From positions 186,001 through 250,000 of the forward strand of contig JAFEUB010001051.1 of NCBI GenBank assembly GCA_024529925.1: a stretch of DNA of 64,000 nt, written 5' to 3'. The position numbers were made by a program, and so were the translations under genes. Of the stretch, positions 1-12,949 are shown one piece after another. Every line of letters starts with the position of its first letter. Position 1 is the stretch's first letter. Source of the DNA: Ophthalmolycus amberensis. Its lineage: Eukaryota; Chordata; Actinopteri; Perciformes; Zoarcidae. The notes below the pieces were generated by a model. That model saw only the letters and a program-made list of their open reading frames with translations, did not search any database and was not told where the DNA came from.

Positions 1-241
1 CCTCTCACCTGAGACACTCCATCTTACTTCTTTTCGGCTCGTGACGGATCCGACAGCAGATTAAAAAGTGCGGAGAGAGGTTGAGTAAAAGAGCGAGAGA
101 AGCGGGTCAAATAAATCTTTATTTTCGTCAATTTCAGCCTCATTGAGACTGAATCATCCGGGGACACGCTTTTTATTATAAGGCTGCCAGTGGCCGTGCC
201 TCTGATTGTAATTGTGTTGACCTAGCCCCCCATTTCACACA

Positions 242-286
<45 letters not shown>

Positions 287-1745
287 TTTTCACTCCTCGC
301 ACCTCCTTCTTATCAACACGGTGTCCCGATAAAGTCCGGCGCTCTCAACCTCATTAAACCTCTCATTTATATTCAACAGCCGATAGCTCCCTCCACCCTG
401 CTCTGCGTCTCCCAAGGTATGCTACTCCCACGAGGAGGCGACTCGGCAGCACCCACACTGCACTTTCCTCCCCCCACAATCCCCCTTTTTCCTCCCCCCC
501 GCCCCCATTTGTTGACCAAAAACTCCCCTCCTCTTTTTCTCTCCTCTTCCTCCTGCTCTCCTGTCTTCCTGCTGCTGTTGTTGTCTGATATTTTGCTCCC
601 CTTTCTCTTGGCCGGGGGCCAGCAGAGTGTTGTGAGACATCAATATTAGCCAGGGCCTCCTGGTTAAAAGCATGCTCGAGGTACAAAGTTGAACTGCGTG
701 CGACTATCTCGCTGTAAGGTAGCTATCTGTAATGGGTCCTGTACAGGGAGTTCTTCTCCAGTGCCTTCCCCCGGCTGCCCACAGGCTGCTATGAAGCATT
801 GTGGGAAATAAGGCCAAAGGCCCAAGGTTTATTCTCTCACTCTCTGCACGTGGATGTGAGTTTTTTGTTTTTCACTGACTCTTGCTGCAGTAGCTCCATA
901 GTATCTATCCCAAAAGAAATCCACTATTGGCTTTTGAAGGCTGAGCACAGTATCTGGGCCCAGTGGTTCCAGAACCGCTAACTGTGTCCCTCCTGCCAAA
1001 GACTGACACATGCTCCGAGTGTACAGTGGGCTCAATAACCAGCAGTGCGGCGTATCGACCACATGGCAAATGTCACTGGTCCATTTACTGGGCTTCATTG
1101 TTAGAGACAGCTGTCTATCGGCCTATGGGAAATCCATGGAGCTTTATCCGGCTCGGACTTCTACTGGAGCCGTTTCACACTGCTGAGCCAGAAAATACCC
1201 ACGTAGGACGAGACGGACGCTGGAGCCCCGGTTCCACGTTTCTGGAGTATTGATGGCATCACATCATGCAGACCCATTTCTTCTTCTCTGTGTTGTTTGT
1301 GGGTGTATAGCTTCCTGTTTATGTGGTACCCGGAGTTTTTATTTGTGTCAACACATGTTCACTTGGGATTTTTGATTATTTCAAAGGCACAATACATCAG
1401 TCCCAATTTAATTTACAGGGCTTTTAATGTATAGAATAATGCAAGATGATAGCTAAACATAAGTTATTCATGTTCTTTAATGCTGTAAAAAGTTTTAGTA
1501 AATGATTAGTCATAGTTAAAATAGTATATTAGTAGTAGAAAATTATGTTATTTTTAATCATTGTCTCTTGACAAACATAACTTAAACAGACGAAAGCAAA
1601 TGTGTATTCGGAACATTGTTCACATTGGCCCTTTAACAAAAATATTATTGTAAGTCTTTTTATCAGACCAAATGCAACCTTTGTTTGGCACTGTACCTTC
1701 TAGTAAGCCCCATGTCTGCTCTTCATCTCCCCCTTGTTTCTGTAG
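1..1745 (+). other. pard3: pard3 intron (3' part of the upstream intron)
   Basis: Non-coding. No PDZ3-end exon is visible, so this is the 3' end of an intron. It contains a CA microsatellite (244-285), a pyrimidine-rich stretch at about 460-600 with several C runs, and AT-rich sequence at 1370-1680 before the polypyrimidine tract and acceptor of the exon at 1746. Short open frames here have no splice context or family resemblance. Confidence 0.75.
244..285 (+). repeat. (CA)n microsatellite
   Basis: About 21 uninterrupted CA units. Confidence 0.98.
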
Positions 1746-1881
1746 GAAGCCCCTGCCAGCCCTTCGGTTCTAGAGCATCCCGTGAACTCTCTACTGGACA
1801 ACCACGAGCGCCACATTTCCCACTCCGTGTATGAAAGCATCGAAGGCTTGGAGCCGCTGGCTAATACGATCGGACGCATTG
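1746..1881 (+). CDS. pard3: PAR-3 polarity scaffold, internal exon 1 of 7 (linker after PDZ3)
   Basis: PAR-3 is the scaffold of the PAR-3/PAR-6/aPKC complex at apical junctions and in polarised neurons. This exon starts after a TTTCTGTAG acceptor and ends before a GTGAGT donor. It encodes 45 codons and leaves one base (G), which the next exon completes. The frame reads LLDNHERHISHSVYESIEGL, which parallels the mammalian PARD3 linker just downstream of the third PDZ domain (DDRERRISHSLYSGIEGL, recalled). That places it between PDZ3 and the aPKC-binding region. The segment is probably disordered and contains several Ser residues in basic or acidic settings. The preceding exon, which would end PDZ3 and its tail, is not in the window. 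The N-terminal ten residues (EAPASPSVLE) differ from mammals, as expected for a fast-evolving linker. The identification rests on recognition of the protein plus consistent splice phase with the following exon. Confidence 0.9.
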
Positions 1882-4758
1882 GTGAGTGACATATCAGTGA
1901 GGTTCTTCCACGCTCCCTCTCTGCACCTCAGTGTCTCTTTCAACTTCTGACAGACTCGGCAAATTGGATTTTTTCTTTTTTTTTTTGCCGGTCACTCCCC
2001 ATTCAAATTGATGGGAAGTGTGGTCGACCTGCTAACCTGCTCATTGGATATATTTTGCCCTTAAATTGGTGCTGTCTGTAAACTGACACCCCCTGATACA
2101 TGTTAGCATTCACCCCAGCCCCTCTGTTAGCGCCTTCCCTTCAACCCCCAACCAGCATCACCTTCAAAGCCTCATCCCCCCCCCCCCTCATCGCTCTGCA
2201 TCCCAAGGTGCGCTACTTCACGATTCAAACCTCTCAGGGATTAACGTCACCCCCGATACTCCCGGCCTTCACTCCACTCCTGACTGATTTCACTCGGGTC
2301 AATTTCCATTGCACCCAGCTGACAGTGGACTAAGATCTCGCCTCTTCAGGTGTATTAGAATTGGCAATTCAATCCTCGGTTAGCCGCTGCTGTCATCTCA
2401 ACATCGACGTTATATTTTCGCGCATGCACGCGCGCGGAGAGGTGATTGCATCAGTGTGGGAAGGGGCGTGTTTGTAGGGGGGTGATGCAGTGCACTAGTG
2501 GCCCCTTTATTTTCAACACACACAGTAGGTTCTCATGCACTTGTTTTCTCGTCTTCCCTTCCTATCCCCTTATCTCCTATTTTCTTTCTCCTCCTTTTTT
2601 TTCTCCCAACTGTCTCCCAAGTTCCTCTTTCACCTGCCACCCCGTCTAACTTCTCCTCTCCTCGGATGGAGTGAATTTGTGATCCGTCGACGATCTACAC
2701 GTTCTGCCCTTCTCCCATTCATTCTCCCATTTCTCTCCGATCCCCTCCCCACCGTCTCCCCCAGAGCGGTGCCACTCTGCCACTGATCATAGAAGATCTG
2801 AGGCTGTGTCAGAGGCATCTGATGGTTAATTAAGCTTCCAGATCAATAGGGCTTGCCCCTGACACTCTCTCTCCCACTGTCTCCGTCTCCGCTTCTCTTT
2901 TTTCACCCTTTCATCGCGTCTTTCTCCTCCCATCCCAAATCAAATACGCTCCAATTGGTTGGGGTTTCCCTCTCAGTTTGGCTTATTCGTTCCACTGGCT
3001 TTTTTTTTGTTTTGACGCAGGCTTTTTTCCAGAACGCCGCTGTGATCATAAGCGGCAACTGTGGTCGCGCTGATGGAAAAGTTTCTTGCCATTGAAACTT
3101 CAAGGGCGCCCAGCACTCATCTCATCCTGCGGAGTGGGTGTCAAATGAGCCAAGTGGAAAAGTTTTAGGGGTGGGGGGGCGGAGTGGGTGCTAAAGCGGT
3201 GAGTTATCACAGCGGAAGCTCGGCGGAGTCTCAGATCTTTGACGTCGCTTGTCTCGCAGCAAGAACACGTCAGTTCCTTTTCTTCTCGGTCTCGAGGCTG
3301 TCTCCGAGTCGCGGCCTCATTAACCCGTGCCCACGTTCTGTGACGGGTCTTCATCTTTCTGAATTGACACAATTATGTTATTTAAATTTCTGATGCAGTC
3401 AGAGTAGAGTTTATATTTATCACAGCAACACAACACTGCCGCACTGAGGTACAAATCGACACCTGAGAAGTAGAATCAGGAATTTGCTGCTACCAAGGGT
3501 CGGTCGAATGTTTTGCTTTTTGCAATTACTGCATATCCGAAAATGCAGAAGATGTATTTTGTTCTCCCCCCCCCCCCCCTAGCAAGTGGCAATGACCTTG
3601 CGTCTCAGTCACCACACGGAGCTAAGATCGAGTTAACTTTGATCAAATGTCCCAACATTTACTTTGAAAGGCAAATAGCATCAGCATTCATATTCATCAA
3701 CATGTGAATTGTTTTTTTTTTCATTTCTAAATGTAACCGAAATGTCAGTGTACTACACTTACCCACTTTAGTTTGAATTAAGGCGATACATAAGCAGACA
3801 AAATGTTCTGTGAAATGTACATTTCTGCAGGCTAGAAAGAGAGTAGCTGCTCGCTCTCTCTATCTTCTCCTATATGTTATTTCAGACGGGCTCAGACATA
3901 TTGCCTGGTGTTAGATGTGACAGTAATGGTTAGAGGACAGATGCTGGGATCAGTTGGGCAAGGTCAGGAGGCACACAGCCACCAGGGCTTGACTGACAGC
4001 GCGATGCGGAGTGTATCTAGACCTGCTAAATTACTGAATCGAGAAAGCCAGACATGTGCAGTCTGGGATATATGGCAGGCCATAGATACAGCACAGCACG
4101 CACACGTACTGAAGTTGCGCGCACAGTGGCACACTCACGTACAACCTCTCCATCAGGTCAGGCTCAATTTCCACTGATCCACTGAATTCTCTAACCAAAT
4201 CAGTTCCTCTCCTCTGCTCCATTATGCTGCCTGTGCTGCTGTAAGTGGACCAAAGCACAGCGGCAAAAGGGATGGAATGGTTTTGCTGCTCAAGAATTAA
4301 GAACTGGCTTTGATCGTGAGTTATAGCAGATGGCAGCAAGTCAATACAGTGAAATTGTAAACTTACTATTTCTGCCAAACTATGGTTGTGATGCTACGCT
4401 GTCTATTTCCTGTTCAAAAAAAAACAGCTGCAATGTCCTATGGAGGCCTTATCTCACCTCACCCAGGTATCGATCAGACACTGGATCCAGCTCTTCTGCT
4501 CCCAGCAGTCACAGGTAGCTTGCTGCCTTTCTTCTCAAACAGTGAGAACAGGTATTGGATCTGTGGGGGCGTATAGGTATAATTTAATCAATTATAGGAG
4601 TTATGATTACCATGGCAACAGCAAAGAAAAGCACCAAATGACGCTGGAGGGAGACAGGTGCTATTAAGCTGGTGTAGTACCATCATATCACATTGATTGT
4701 AAGGGTTGCTTTCATCTTCCCGGTAGTGTGTTGTGGGCTGTCATTCAGAACAATCGGC

Positions 4759-4780
4759 TGTGTGTGTGTGTGTGTGTGTG
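4759..4780 (+). repeat. (TG)n microsatellite
   Basis: Eleven TG units. Confidence 0.97.
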
Positions 4781-6422
4781 GGTGCACACGTTCAGCTCAT
4801 CAATAGTCAGAGGTAATCCCACTCCCCCTTTGCCTCAGTAAACCACGCGATGCTGTGATAGTGTCAGCTTTAGTTTCACACGTGCACACACCACGCTTCA
4901 TGGCATGGTGGCCGGACGCTGAATCCACAGCTAGCAGGTGGTGAACATACACTGCGTTCTGCTTGACTCCCTGAAAGAAAATGAGTCCCTGACACTTTCT
5001 TCTCTTGCTTTCCTTCCCCCACTTGTTTTACCCTTGAGGTGAAAGGATCGGGAATCATCAGAGATGCTTTCTCTCTCAAAAGAGGAAAAACGGAAAGAAA
5101 GGAAAGGTGAATTAACCGAATGGCAATATGGGGCTGAGTGAAATCTCCTGCGTGGACACAGTGGGGCAGTGACAGCCGAGGTTTGACGCAAAGGTCGTTC
5201 GCATCACACCCGGCTTCGCCTTCCGGCCTGTCTAATCGAAAAAGGGCCGCGGGGCGCGGGGTCCACACGCTGGGGTGAAAATTGAGGCCCTCGGACTCAC
5301 GCCTTCTTTGGATGTGGCTGTTTAGCCGAGTGCCTGAGTCAGAACGCACACCCAGGACCGGCACGTTAGTGAGGGAGGGGCGGGAGGCGAGGCCGGAGGT
5401 GGGAACCAGGCAAGCGGACCCACGCTGTTGTCACACAGGAAAGGAGGTGTTCACAGGATGTAATGTGTGCAGTGCAGGTGACGGTGCAAAAATCCTGTGT
5501 TGGGCGATTTTTCCATCATTATTAGGACATTTATTTTAGGTTGCCGGTAGTTTGTTTGTGTGACTTTGGTGAACGAACTAAAGTCACACAATAACAGTAA
5601 CAAGCTAACTGATAGAGACACGGGTAGACTCCCCGTGTTCTGCGAAGTAGATTTACTGTCGTGTGGCTTGGGCGGGAGCTTAGATAACGGCTTCAAGGTC
5701 CCTGTCGGAAACATAGACTGTGTAGCAGTTTGACGGCAGGGTAAAGCGGTGAACATGGCATATACTTTTAGTGATATTTGATCTTTTTAACTGGGCCTTT
5801 CTTTCAGGTGGCTAAAATAGGTTTTGCTGCTGCCCCCCGTCCACAGCAATACATTGCTTTGCTCCTGTGTAGTAACTCCTGTCTGCTCCTCCAAACTGGG
5901 GGTGTGCCAACCATCATCTACTGCAGGTATTACACTGACTATGGCTAAAGTACTTTCTACAACCCCACTTCACAACACCCAAACTATCCCCTTTAAGTGT
6001 GACTGTCCTCCCAGAACTTGAACCTGCTGTCCCCTCACCTCCAGTATTTCACAGTCTGCAGACTCAACCTTTCTGTATGATCAGCCATCGGTGCAGGAGA
6101 TGAGCCAAAGTGACCTCCCTTAATTTGGTGTCCAGATTGCTTGAGAGCGCTATTAGCATGCCTCAGTGAGAAAATAACAGAAGTGTAAACTGTGGTACCC
6201 TAGAACTTCCCCTCTCCTTGTGCTTACTGTTCCCATTTGCTGTGGTCATTTGACCTAAAAGAGGTGTATTTGCCATACACATTTTTAACACATTCCCTTA
6301 AAACAAGTTTGAAGTACCAGCAATGTAAAAAAAAAATGCAAAATGCAGTCATTTAGAAAATATTGTTGAAAATGCAATTTTAATGCACAAGCTCACTGAA
6401 TCGGCTTATTTTTCACAGCAGA

Positions 6423-6665
6423 CATTTTGACTTGCCACAGTAGGGAAAGCGCAGATGTCACTTATAACATTAATGATGGCTCTGTTCTATTCAAATGTGA
6501 CAGTGAGCCAGCATGCACAATACCAGGACCCTGAAACTGAAGCAGCTCTATAGAATAGGTCCTTTTCATCCATTTTGACATGCCATAGCATGTTGATTGA
6601 AATGAATTATGGTCTCATTCTCTTAAGTTTTCCACAGCCATTCCAGTGAGCCAGCATGCACAACG
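6423..6665 (+). repeat. Ancient tandem duplication, unit about 145 bp
   Basis: A perfect 20-base match, CAGTGAGCCAGCATGCACAA, occurs at 6501-6520 and 6644-6663. CATTTTGAC followed by a TGCCA word occurs at 6423 and 6571. The sequence between these anchors aligns loosely in both copies (for example ATGATGGCTCTGTTCT and TTATGGTCTCATTCT). This indicates two diverged copies of one unit. Confidence 0.7.
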
Positions 6666-8739
6666 CCATAATCCATGTTATAAATGACTGCGTGGTCCAC
6701 CTACACAGGTGCTTTGACCTGTCTCATTAGACCTCTTCCAAGGACTGTGTGGGTGAGTACAGATGGCGCTTGATTAGTATCTCTCCAACTCCCCCCATTA
6801 GCTTTGTTGCACCTGCTAGGTTGAGAGAACTTTCTCCCTCATCCTTCTGATTGGTTCCGTGACATTTGGTGACCTCATATATTTCCAGCATAGCTCCGCC
6901 CAAACCTGAACATGAGCCAGAGTGAAAACAGCCGCGTGGGTGTGCAGGTCAGCAATGCCACATTTAGAGTCTAGTGAATGTGATTTTAAACTTCCTGCTT
7001 GAGTCTGAAAGAAACACATAGCAGCTAGAACAAACGAGAGGAATGTGTCTGCTGTGAGGGACGATTAAAGAACAAAGCATCAGGTATTTGATCTTCCATA
7101 TTGCTCCTTGGACATACACTACATTCCTTCTCTGCTCAAGTGATTTTTCACTCATTGCATTACTGGAAGACTTGTTGATATTTGCTTTTAGCCTCGAGCG
7201 ACAAAGGAAGCAAACATATCAAGTACACAGTATATCTTTGTCTGAAGTATGGATGCATAGGGTGCACATCCCCAGTTTACAGCTTACACAGCCTTTGCTT
7301 GTGTGAAAAGGTTGAGGTGGTCAGTAATGATATTCCCTGAAATGGCATTTAAAGGCTAAATAACAGCCTTGGATGGGAGGGCGGCTCCTCCTTCTACACT
7401 GTTGATGGGTTGACCTCTGCAATAGGAAAACCTTTTAGCCTCCTCGTGGTAATATATGCCAGATAAGTGGTTAGTTTGGTTTGACGCCGTACTGCAGATC
7501 GCCTATGCCAGTAGCGACAGCATCTTGGCTGCATTATCGACTACCATTCATTGTGTGGAAATATTTTTTTTTGCACTGAGCTGTCACCAAATCAGTTTTC
7601 CAAGCACACAGTGCCAATTGTCACATCCTGTCAATTTGTTGTCATAGGGACCATGACAACACCTGCCAACCCAGGACTCACTAAAAACTGCTTATGACCG
7701 GTTCCATGAGAATCACTGATTAACTCCACATGTCTCTGGGAGTCTCAGTGTTTGGTGTCCTTATTCTAATCCTACGCGTCTGATTCCTGACGTTGCGTTT
7801 CTCTACGAGGAAGTAAGGCATCGAGCCAATCAACTGAATGTTCTGATCAATTGCGTTGGCGAGGGGATCCCTTATGGTGGAACGCTGTAACGGTGCTTTC
7901 TCACCTGAACACTTTGGTTCAGTAAAGACTTGCCCTCGACTTGACTTGTCACTCCAACCCTAGTGCGGATTAAATAATGGGTGATTGCTTGAAAAGGATT
8001 TGATTTTCCACTTGGGTCCTGATGATGTAGCATGACAGTTACCTGTCAATCTGTATGATTTCTTGTTGTCTTGTTTTGTTTGTAAAAAGTCAGTGGATAC
8101 ACGAACTGGACCAGAACGTAAAGACAAATATGCTTCATTTGTTTTTCTTATTCTGGACCAAACTACAGGTGTGAAAGTGTCCTCAGAAAATAGCACAAAT
8201 GTCTCCCGGTAAGGCCTTGGTTGCTACTAATGTGTACTTAGGATGATTACCGGCTGCAATCCGAAAACCATGGCGGCCCGGATCAACTAATGATCTCTCC
8301 TCCAGTCAGATCAATAAGCCAAAGTGTCACGGAAGGAGGGAGGAAGAAAGAGAACGAGAGTGTGTGATGGACAGAGATTGAGGAAATCGCGCAGGACAAA
8401 GAAGATGGAGTGAGGCCATTAGCCTGACCTCTCACCTCACAGCGCAATGTTTCAACGGGCAACGCTTGGTCAGAGGGCAGAGACGGAGGAGAGTGAAGCT
8501 CCGATCCGTGTGGATGGATGCAGCCAGGTGGCCTCTGGAGCCATCGAGCTCATCCGTCTCTGTCTTCACTCTCTGCCAGAGGGGGGACGAACATCTCTGC
8601 TTCCACATCATGGAGTAGCTTCCACACGCTGAGCAAGGATGGCCAGAGGGCGGCGTGTGCTTTTGTGTGCTAAATGCACATTTAGCATGTTTCATCCCAA
8701 AAATATATACAGTGGCTGGTCAGATGACTATTATGTGGC

Positions 8740-8747
8740 TGACGTCA
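8740..8747. promoter_or_regulatory. Full CRE palindrome (candidate)
   Basis: TGACGTCA, the full CREB/ATF consensus, in otherwise AT-rich intron. Function is not shown. Confidence 0.35.
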
Positions 8748-10581
8748 AGCTCATTCCATTAAAGCATAAGCTGAAAAACATAATTTTTCCCCCAATTTTT
8801 GATTTTTTTCTTCTTCTATGAACCATGTTACAAGAACAAGACATTAAAATGAACAGCCACTGTCATCACACTGTGATCATGTTTGGCCTGCACATTACCG
8901 CCTCATGTTAAGCCCCACCCAACAACTCGTGTTTGTTTTTAGCAGGATGGATGGCGGCTGTAGTGGCGCTGGGTCGTGTGTGTCAGCGTGACTCATGGGA
9001 AGCTATCTTTAATTACAGTGTGACAAAGGCCACAGCGGCACACTCGTGTCGCCACAAGAACTCTTTCTCTCAGCTGCATGGATGGCAGGCGCATGAATCA
9101 GAAGCTCTTCAACAAACAGCGACAGAGCCAGCTTCTGTGAACCATTAACCATAATCAGAGGAATATATTTATCCCCGTTTGACCTCACGTACACGTCTGT
9201 TAGATCTGCGTGCGTCTGCTGATTCATTTGTGACGGCATCGTGCTATTACTGTCTTTGTTGACATGTTGCATTCCTCTCTCAGACTGGGTGAAAGGCTCC
9301 AGTGTTTTAAGGATTGCAGAGGCTGAATAACAGCGTTTTTTTCGATTGTGGCTGAGATAGCGGTTCTGTGATTTGGTGAAAACAATAATTACGTCCCCGG
9401 CTCTCCCAGGTTTTAGATGCTTGTGGTTATTTTTGCTACGTGCCATTAGACGGGGGAACAAAGAAGCCTCAACAATAAGCTCAGATGACCTTCCCGGGGC
9501 AAAATCATGTAAACAAGGAAGACTACAAACAAGGCACGGAGAATGAATGCACTCATCATTTCACCAGCACTTGTTTGCATTCAGAGTCATCTCTCTGTAG
9601 TGAACGACCGTAACTTTCTCCTGCCTCAGTCACCAGCTAGTTCTAGCACACATGTACACCGTCTGTCGATTTGGCTGGGGAGAGCAAGCGAGCAGACTGT
9701 GAGGAGCTGGTAGAAGGCAACGGTGTTAAAACGGTGAGTGAGCAGCACCTCAATGCGCCAACACACCACTGGAGGCGCTGAACAGTCTTCTCCCTCTCCA
9801 CTCTGCCTTTTGTAGCTCGTTATCTTTGTCAGTCGGGAACCAAACAGCCAGTTATTTCTCTGTTCAAATCTGCTTTTGCTTCACTGAAGCATTGGTGGCG
9901 GGTGATTTCCCTTTATGCGTATTATGCTGACAGCTGCAGAAAAGCAAGGGCTGCAGTTTCTCTAATTATTTCCACCTTTCAAACCATCAGCGTGGCCCCG
10001 ACTACACCTGTCCACCTAGCCGCTCCCTGTGTTGAGCGCGCCTGTGTCCTTTGGAGGGAAGTGGAATGACTCTTAACAGCTCTTCATCTGCAGAGCTGGC
10101 CACCTGTGTCAAGAGGTCCTGGCTGGAAATATTCCATTAAGCTGGGAGAGGGGTTTCTAATTAAAACGGTGTGCTCTGTTGGCGAAAGTGGTGTGATGGC
10201 ATGAGGGAGGTGAATGTGAGTTGTATTGTCTTTAAGAGTGCATACTGGGAATGCAAAGGTGTGTACTTGAAACCCACACTTCCTATTATATTACCACAAT
10301 TCTTTCCACGCGGCTACTGTAGTGAAATTCTCAGTGTGGCTGATGCAACCGAGAGGTAACTCCACTCTTTGGCTCGGGGAAAGTAAAGAGCGGTGTCGGA
10401 ATGGCCCCGATGGACACACACATCCGCAGGGCATCTCTTATTGACACTGCCGCACTTTTGTTAAACTGACTGTAAAGCACAGACACTGACGACAAGGGAA
10501 GGGGACGGAACTGGCTTAGACTAGTTGTGCAAGGACAAACCGAAGCTGTTATATAGAGGATAAGGCATACAAGACAATACA

Positions 10582-10582
<1 letters not shown>

Positions 10583-10626
<44 letters not shown>
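10583..10626 (+). repeat. (TA)n microsatellite
   Basis: Twenty-two TA units; self-complementary, so able to form a cruciform or hairpin. Confidence 0.98.
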
Positions 10627-10629
<3 letters not shown>

Positions 10630-12405
10630 GACAATAGTTGTTTGCTGCTATATTACTGCTCTGCATGTCATATACCCGCTCCCTGAAATGCACAAATGCC
10701 CTCATAATGATATGAACGAAAACCTGATGAAAGATAAACGATGAATATTGACACCCAGCTCTCATCGAACTCCTCACTACTTGGTCTGCCTGCTATGAAA
10801 GTGATCGGCCTACTTCCTGGAGTTCATCACTGTCATTGCTCCAGCCCCTCTGATTTACAGTATAGGTTGAATTCAATTGCCCATGGTTCTCTGTCAAGCT
10901 GCCCAAGTGAGATATGGCCTTCATTTCACCTGTACAGTGTTGGCAGCCATCTTCACTGGTTTAGACGAACAGCCTATAGACAAAGGAATCAATTAACACA
11001 TGCTCAAGTACTGGACAGGGGCAGGCTTTGGGAAAGTTTTGAGGTCATGGTATAAAGCAACTTGTTTCCTGGGAGTACGATAATATTCATCAGGCTTGTA
11101 GAGGCAATTAAAGTAGCATATTGGCTGTATCCACTATATCACTACATCTGAAGCTTTGGTATGGAACATGTATTCACATAAGGTATAATAAATCTCTTTT
11201 ATCACATGCCACTGATAACACGCAGGACATTTATGAAAAATAACCTAGAGTACACACAAGTTGTGCTTGATTTTGAGTTTTTCTTTTAGGGGGGAGACCT
11301 TTCTAAGCCCACCTTGGGTTTCTCCCTCGCACCGCTGTTTTGTTTTTGTATCGTTGTTTTTCTTGTGTATATATATATCTTTTTTTTTTTTTTTTTTCTT
11401 CTTATCCCTGCAAATAGCTGAATACCTCATTGCCCCGTTGATTGGTGCTCAGATTTACTTCCACAACATGCATTTATCATTCGTCGGGCCCCAGTGAAAC
11501 GAGAAGCCTCTCAGAGACACGTTGGGATCCTGCCAGGGTAAACATGGCTGTCTGCTGTTAGTGATTACACACGCTTGTTCCTAAGCTATTACATTTGCAA
11601 AACGGCTCTCCGATAATGGAAACAAAAGCAAAGACCAGAGGAAGTCCAGCATTTCTGTAAACCTGCGTCTAATAGTAAGCAGGTGTGTGTGGTTAGAGTC
11701 TGAACTCGGCGTCCATACACATTCATGCGCCGATCATTTGCAGAGTGAATCCTCCGATCTGTATTGTAATGCCGCTGCTCACGCCGTTGTACAACCCTTC
11801 TCATGCCCTTGGTGCTGAGCACCAGCCGCGACAGCACGTTCCCCCATCGACTTGGACTCCTGAGGAGCAGCAAAGGAGCGATTCAAAGACGTCCTCAGCA
11901 GGGAGGGTCAGGCAAGACAGAATATAGATCAGGGGAGCTCCTCTCCTGCTCACATTCGTCCTTGGAGATGGATGGAAAGAGACTGGATAAAGCTATTCAG
12001 CTCTACAACTTTTTCAGCGACATTTAGAGTCTGGATCCTGGAGCATTTTATATCTCACAATATATAATGAAGTGTCTTCTCCTGTGGGTCTTGATGGCTA
12101 CTTTGTCCTATCATTTGGATCTGCGCTGTCCCATTTGTGTACATGTTCACGAGCGTTATGTTTCTTCAATATCTGATATCATCTTGTCATACAGCATCGT
12201 TGTTTGCACGCAGCATTGCAAAGCTGAACCTCATGAGCACCATTATTTACCCTTTTACAGATATGTTGGTGTCCTTCAGGCAGGTCCCGATACCAAACTT
12301 TCACAATAGAATTATCTCAGCCGAAGTTCTCTCTGTATACAGTATTATCTGGGTAATTACTAAAGTCAGATAAAATGATGTTTGTACAAACATGTCTGTG
12401 GAGGA

Positions 12406-12430
12406 GTGTGTGTGTGTGTGTGTGTGTGTG
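12406..12430 (+). repeat. (TG)n microsatellite upstream of exon 2
   Basis: About 12 TG units ending 149 bases before the acceptor of the 12580 exon. Confidence 0.98.
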
Positions 12431-12579
12431 CATACTTTTCCCCACCATGCTCGCATATTTTCTCAGCCTGTTTTTGTCCCACTTGTTATCAGACACCAAT
12501 AATAATAAAAAAAACTGGAGCATTGATGCCATGTTGTATAATTGTGAAGAAATAAATCTCCTCTCTCTCTCCCTCTCAG

Positions 12580-12769
12580 GTAACTACCAGCTCTCCCCGA
12601 CGGTGAACATGCCTCAGGACGACGTAGTGATGATCGAAGACGATAGGCCGCCGCCGCCGCTTCCTGCCCATCTCTCCGACCAATCGTCCTCCAGTTCCCA
12701 CGATGACATGGGCTTTGTGGGAGAGGACCCGGTGTCCTGGATCCACGAGCTGCCCGGTCAGAATGAATG
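12580..12769 (+). CDS. pard3: PAR-3 polarity scaffold, internal exon 2 of 7 (QLSPTVNMPQDD block)
   Basis: The exon follows a CT-rich tract ending CTCTCAG and precedes a GTGAGC donor. Its first two bases complete a Gly codon with the G left by the previous exon. It encodes 63 residues and leaves two bases (TG). Highly conserved PARD3 blocks are visible: YQLSPTVNMPQDD near the start, then IEDDRPPPPLPAHLSDQ, then SSSSSHDDMGFV. A run of four CCG codons gives PPPP where mammals have fewer prolines. The last 20 residues (GEDPVSWIHELPGQNE) diverge from mammals, where this stretch is also lineage-variable. The acidic, proline- and serine-rich composition predicts disorder. The exon sits directly upstream of the aPKC-binding exon, so it is part of the aPKC-proximal linker. 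TG dinucleotide tracts lie about 145-150 bases away on both sides and may influence its splicing (inference). Confidence 0.95.
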
Positions 12770-12909
12770 GTGAGCAGCGGGTTGTTTTTACTTTGCGGGG
12801 GAGTCCGGATGAATTATTTATAACTTGAATGGACTTCAGACAGGCCGTGCGAGGAAGAAAGCGGGCTGTTGTTTGTGTTTTTCAGTGACAGGAGGTTTAG
12901 GTTAGCGCA

Positions 12910-12912
<3 letters not shown>

Positions 12913-12946
<34 letters not shown>
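12913..12946 (+). repeat. (GT)n microsatellite downstream of exon 2
   Basis: Seventeen GT units starting 143 bases after the end of the 12769 exon. A further GT tract follows at 13269-13290. Confidence 0.98.

Positions 12947-12949
<3 letters not shown>

Larger units (their letters stand above)
1882..12579 (+). other. pard3: pard3 intron, 10.7 kb
   Basis: Phase-1 intron with GTGAGT donor and CTCTCAG acceptor. Contents: a pyrimidine-rich stretch at about 2530-2780; a C run at 3566-3579; TG repeat 4759-4780; an old tandem duplication at 6423-6665; a full CRE palindrome at 8740-8747; a TA repeat 10583-10626; a T run 11380-11397; and a TG repeat 12406-12430 shortly before the acceptor. The rest is unique-looking sequence with no supported gene. 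A 162-codon open frame on the minus strand at 4876-5364 shows no recognisable domain. Confidence 0.85.

Noticed and set aside
363..686. Overlapping open frames on both strands in a pyrimidine-rich stretch
   Set aside because: Composition-driven open frames with no PAR-3 similarity and no matching splice phase.
4876..5364. 162-codon open frame on the minus strand
   Set aside because: No family resemblance, no splice or promoter context.
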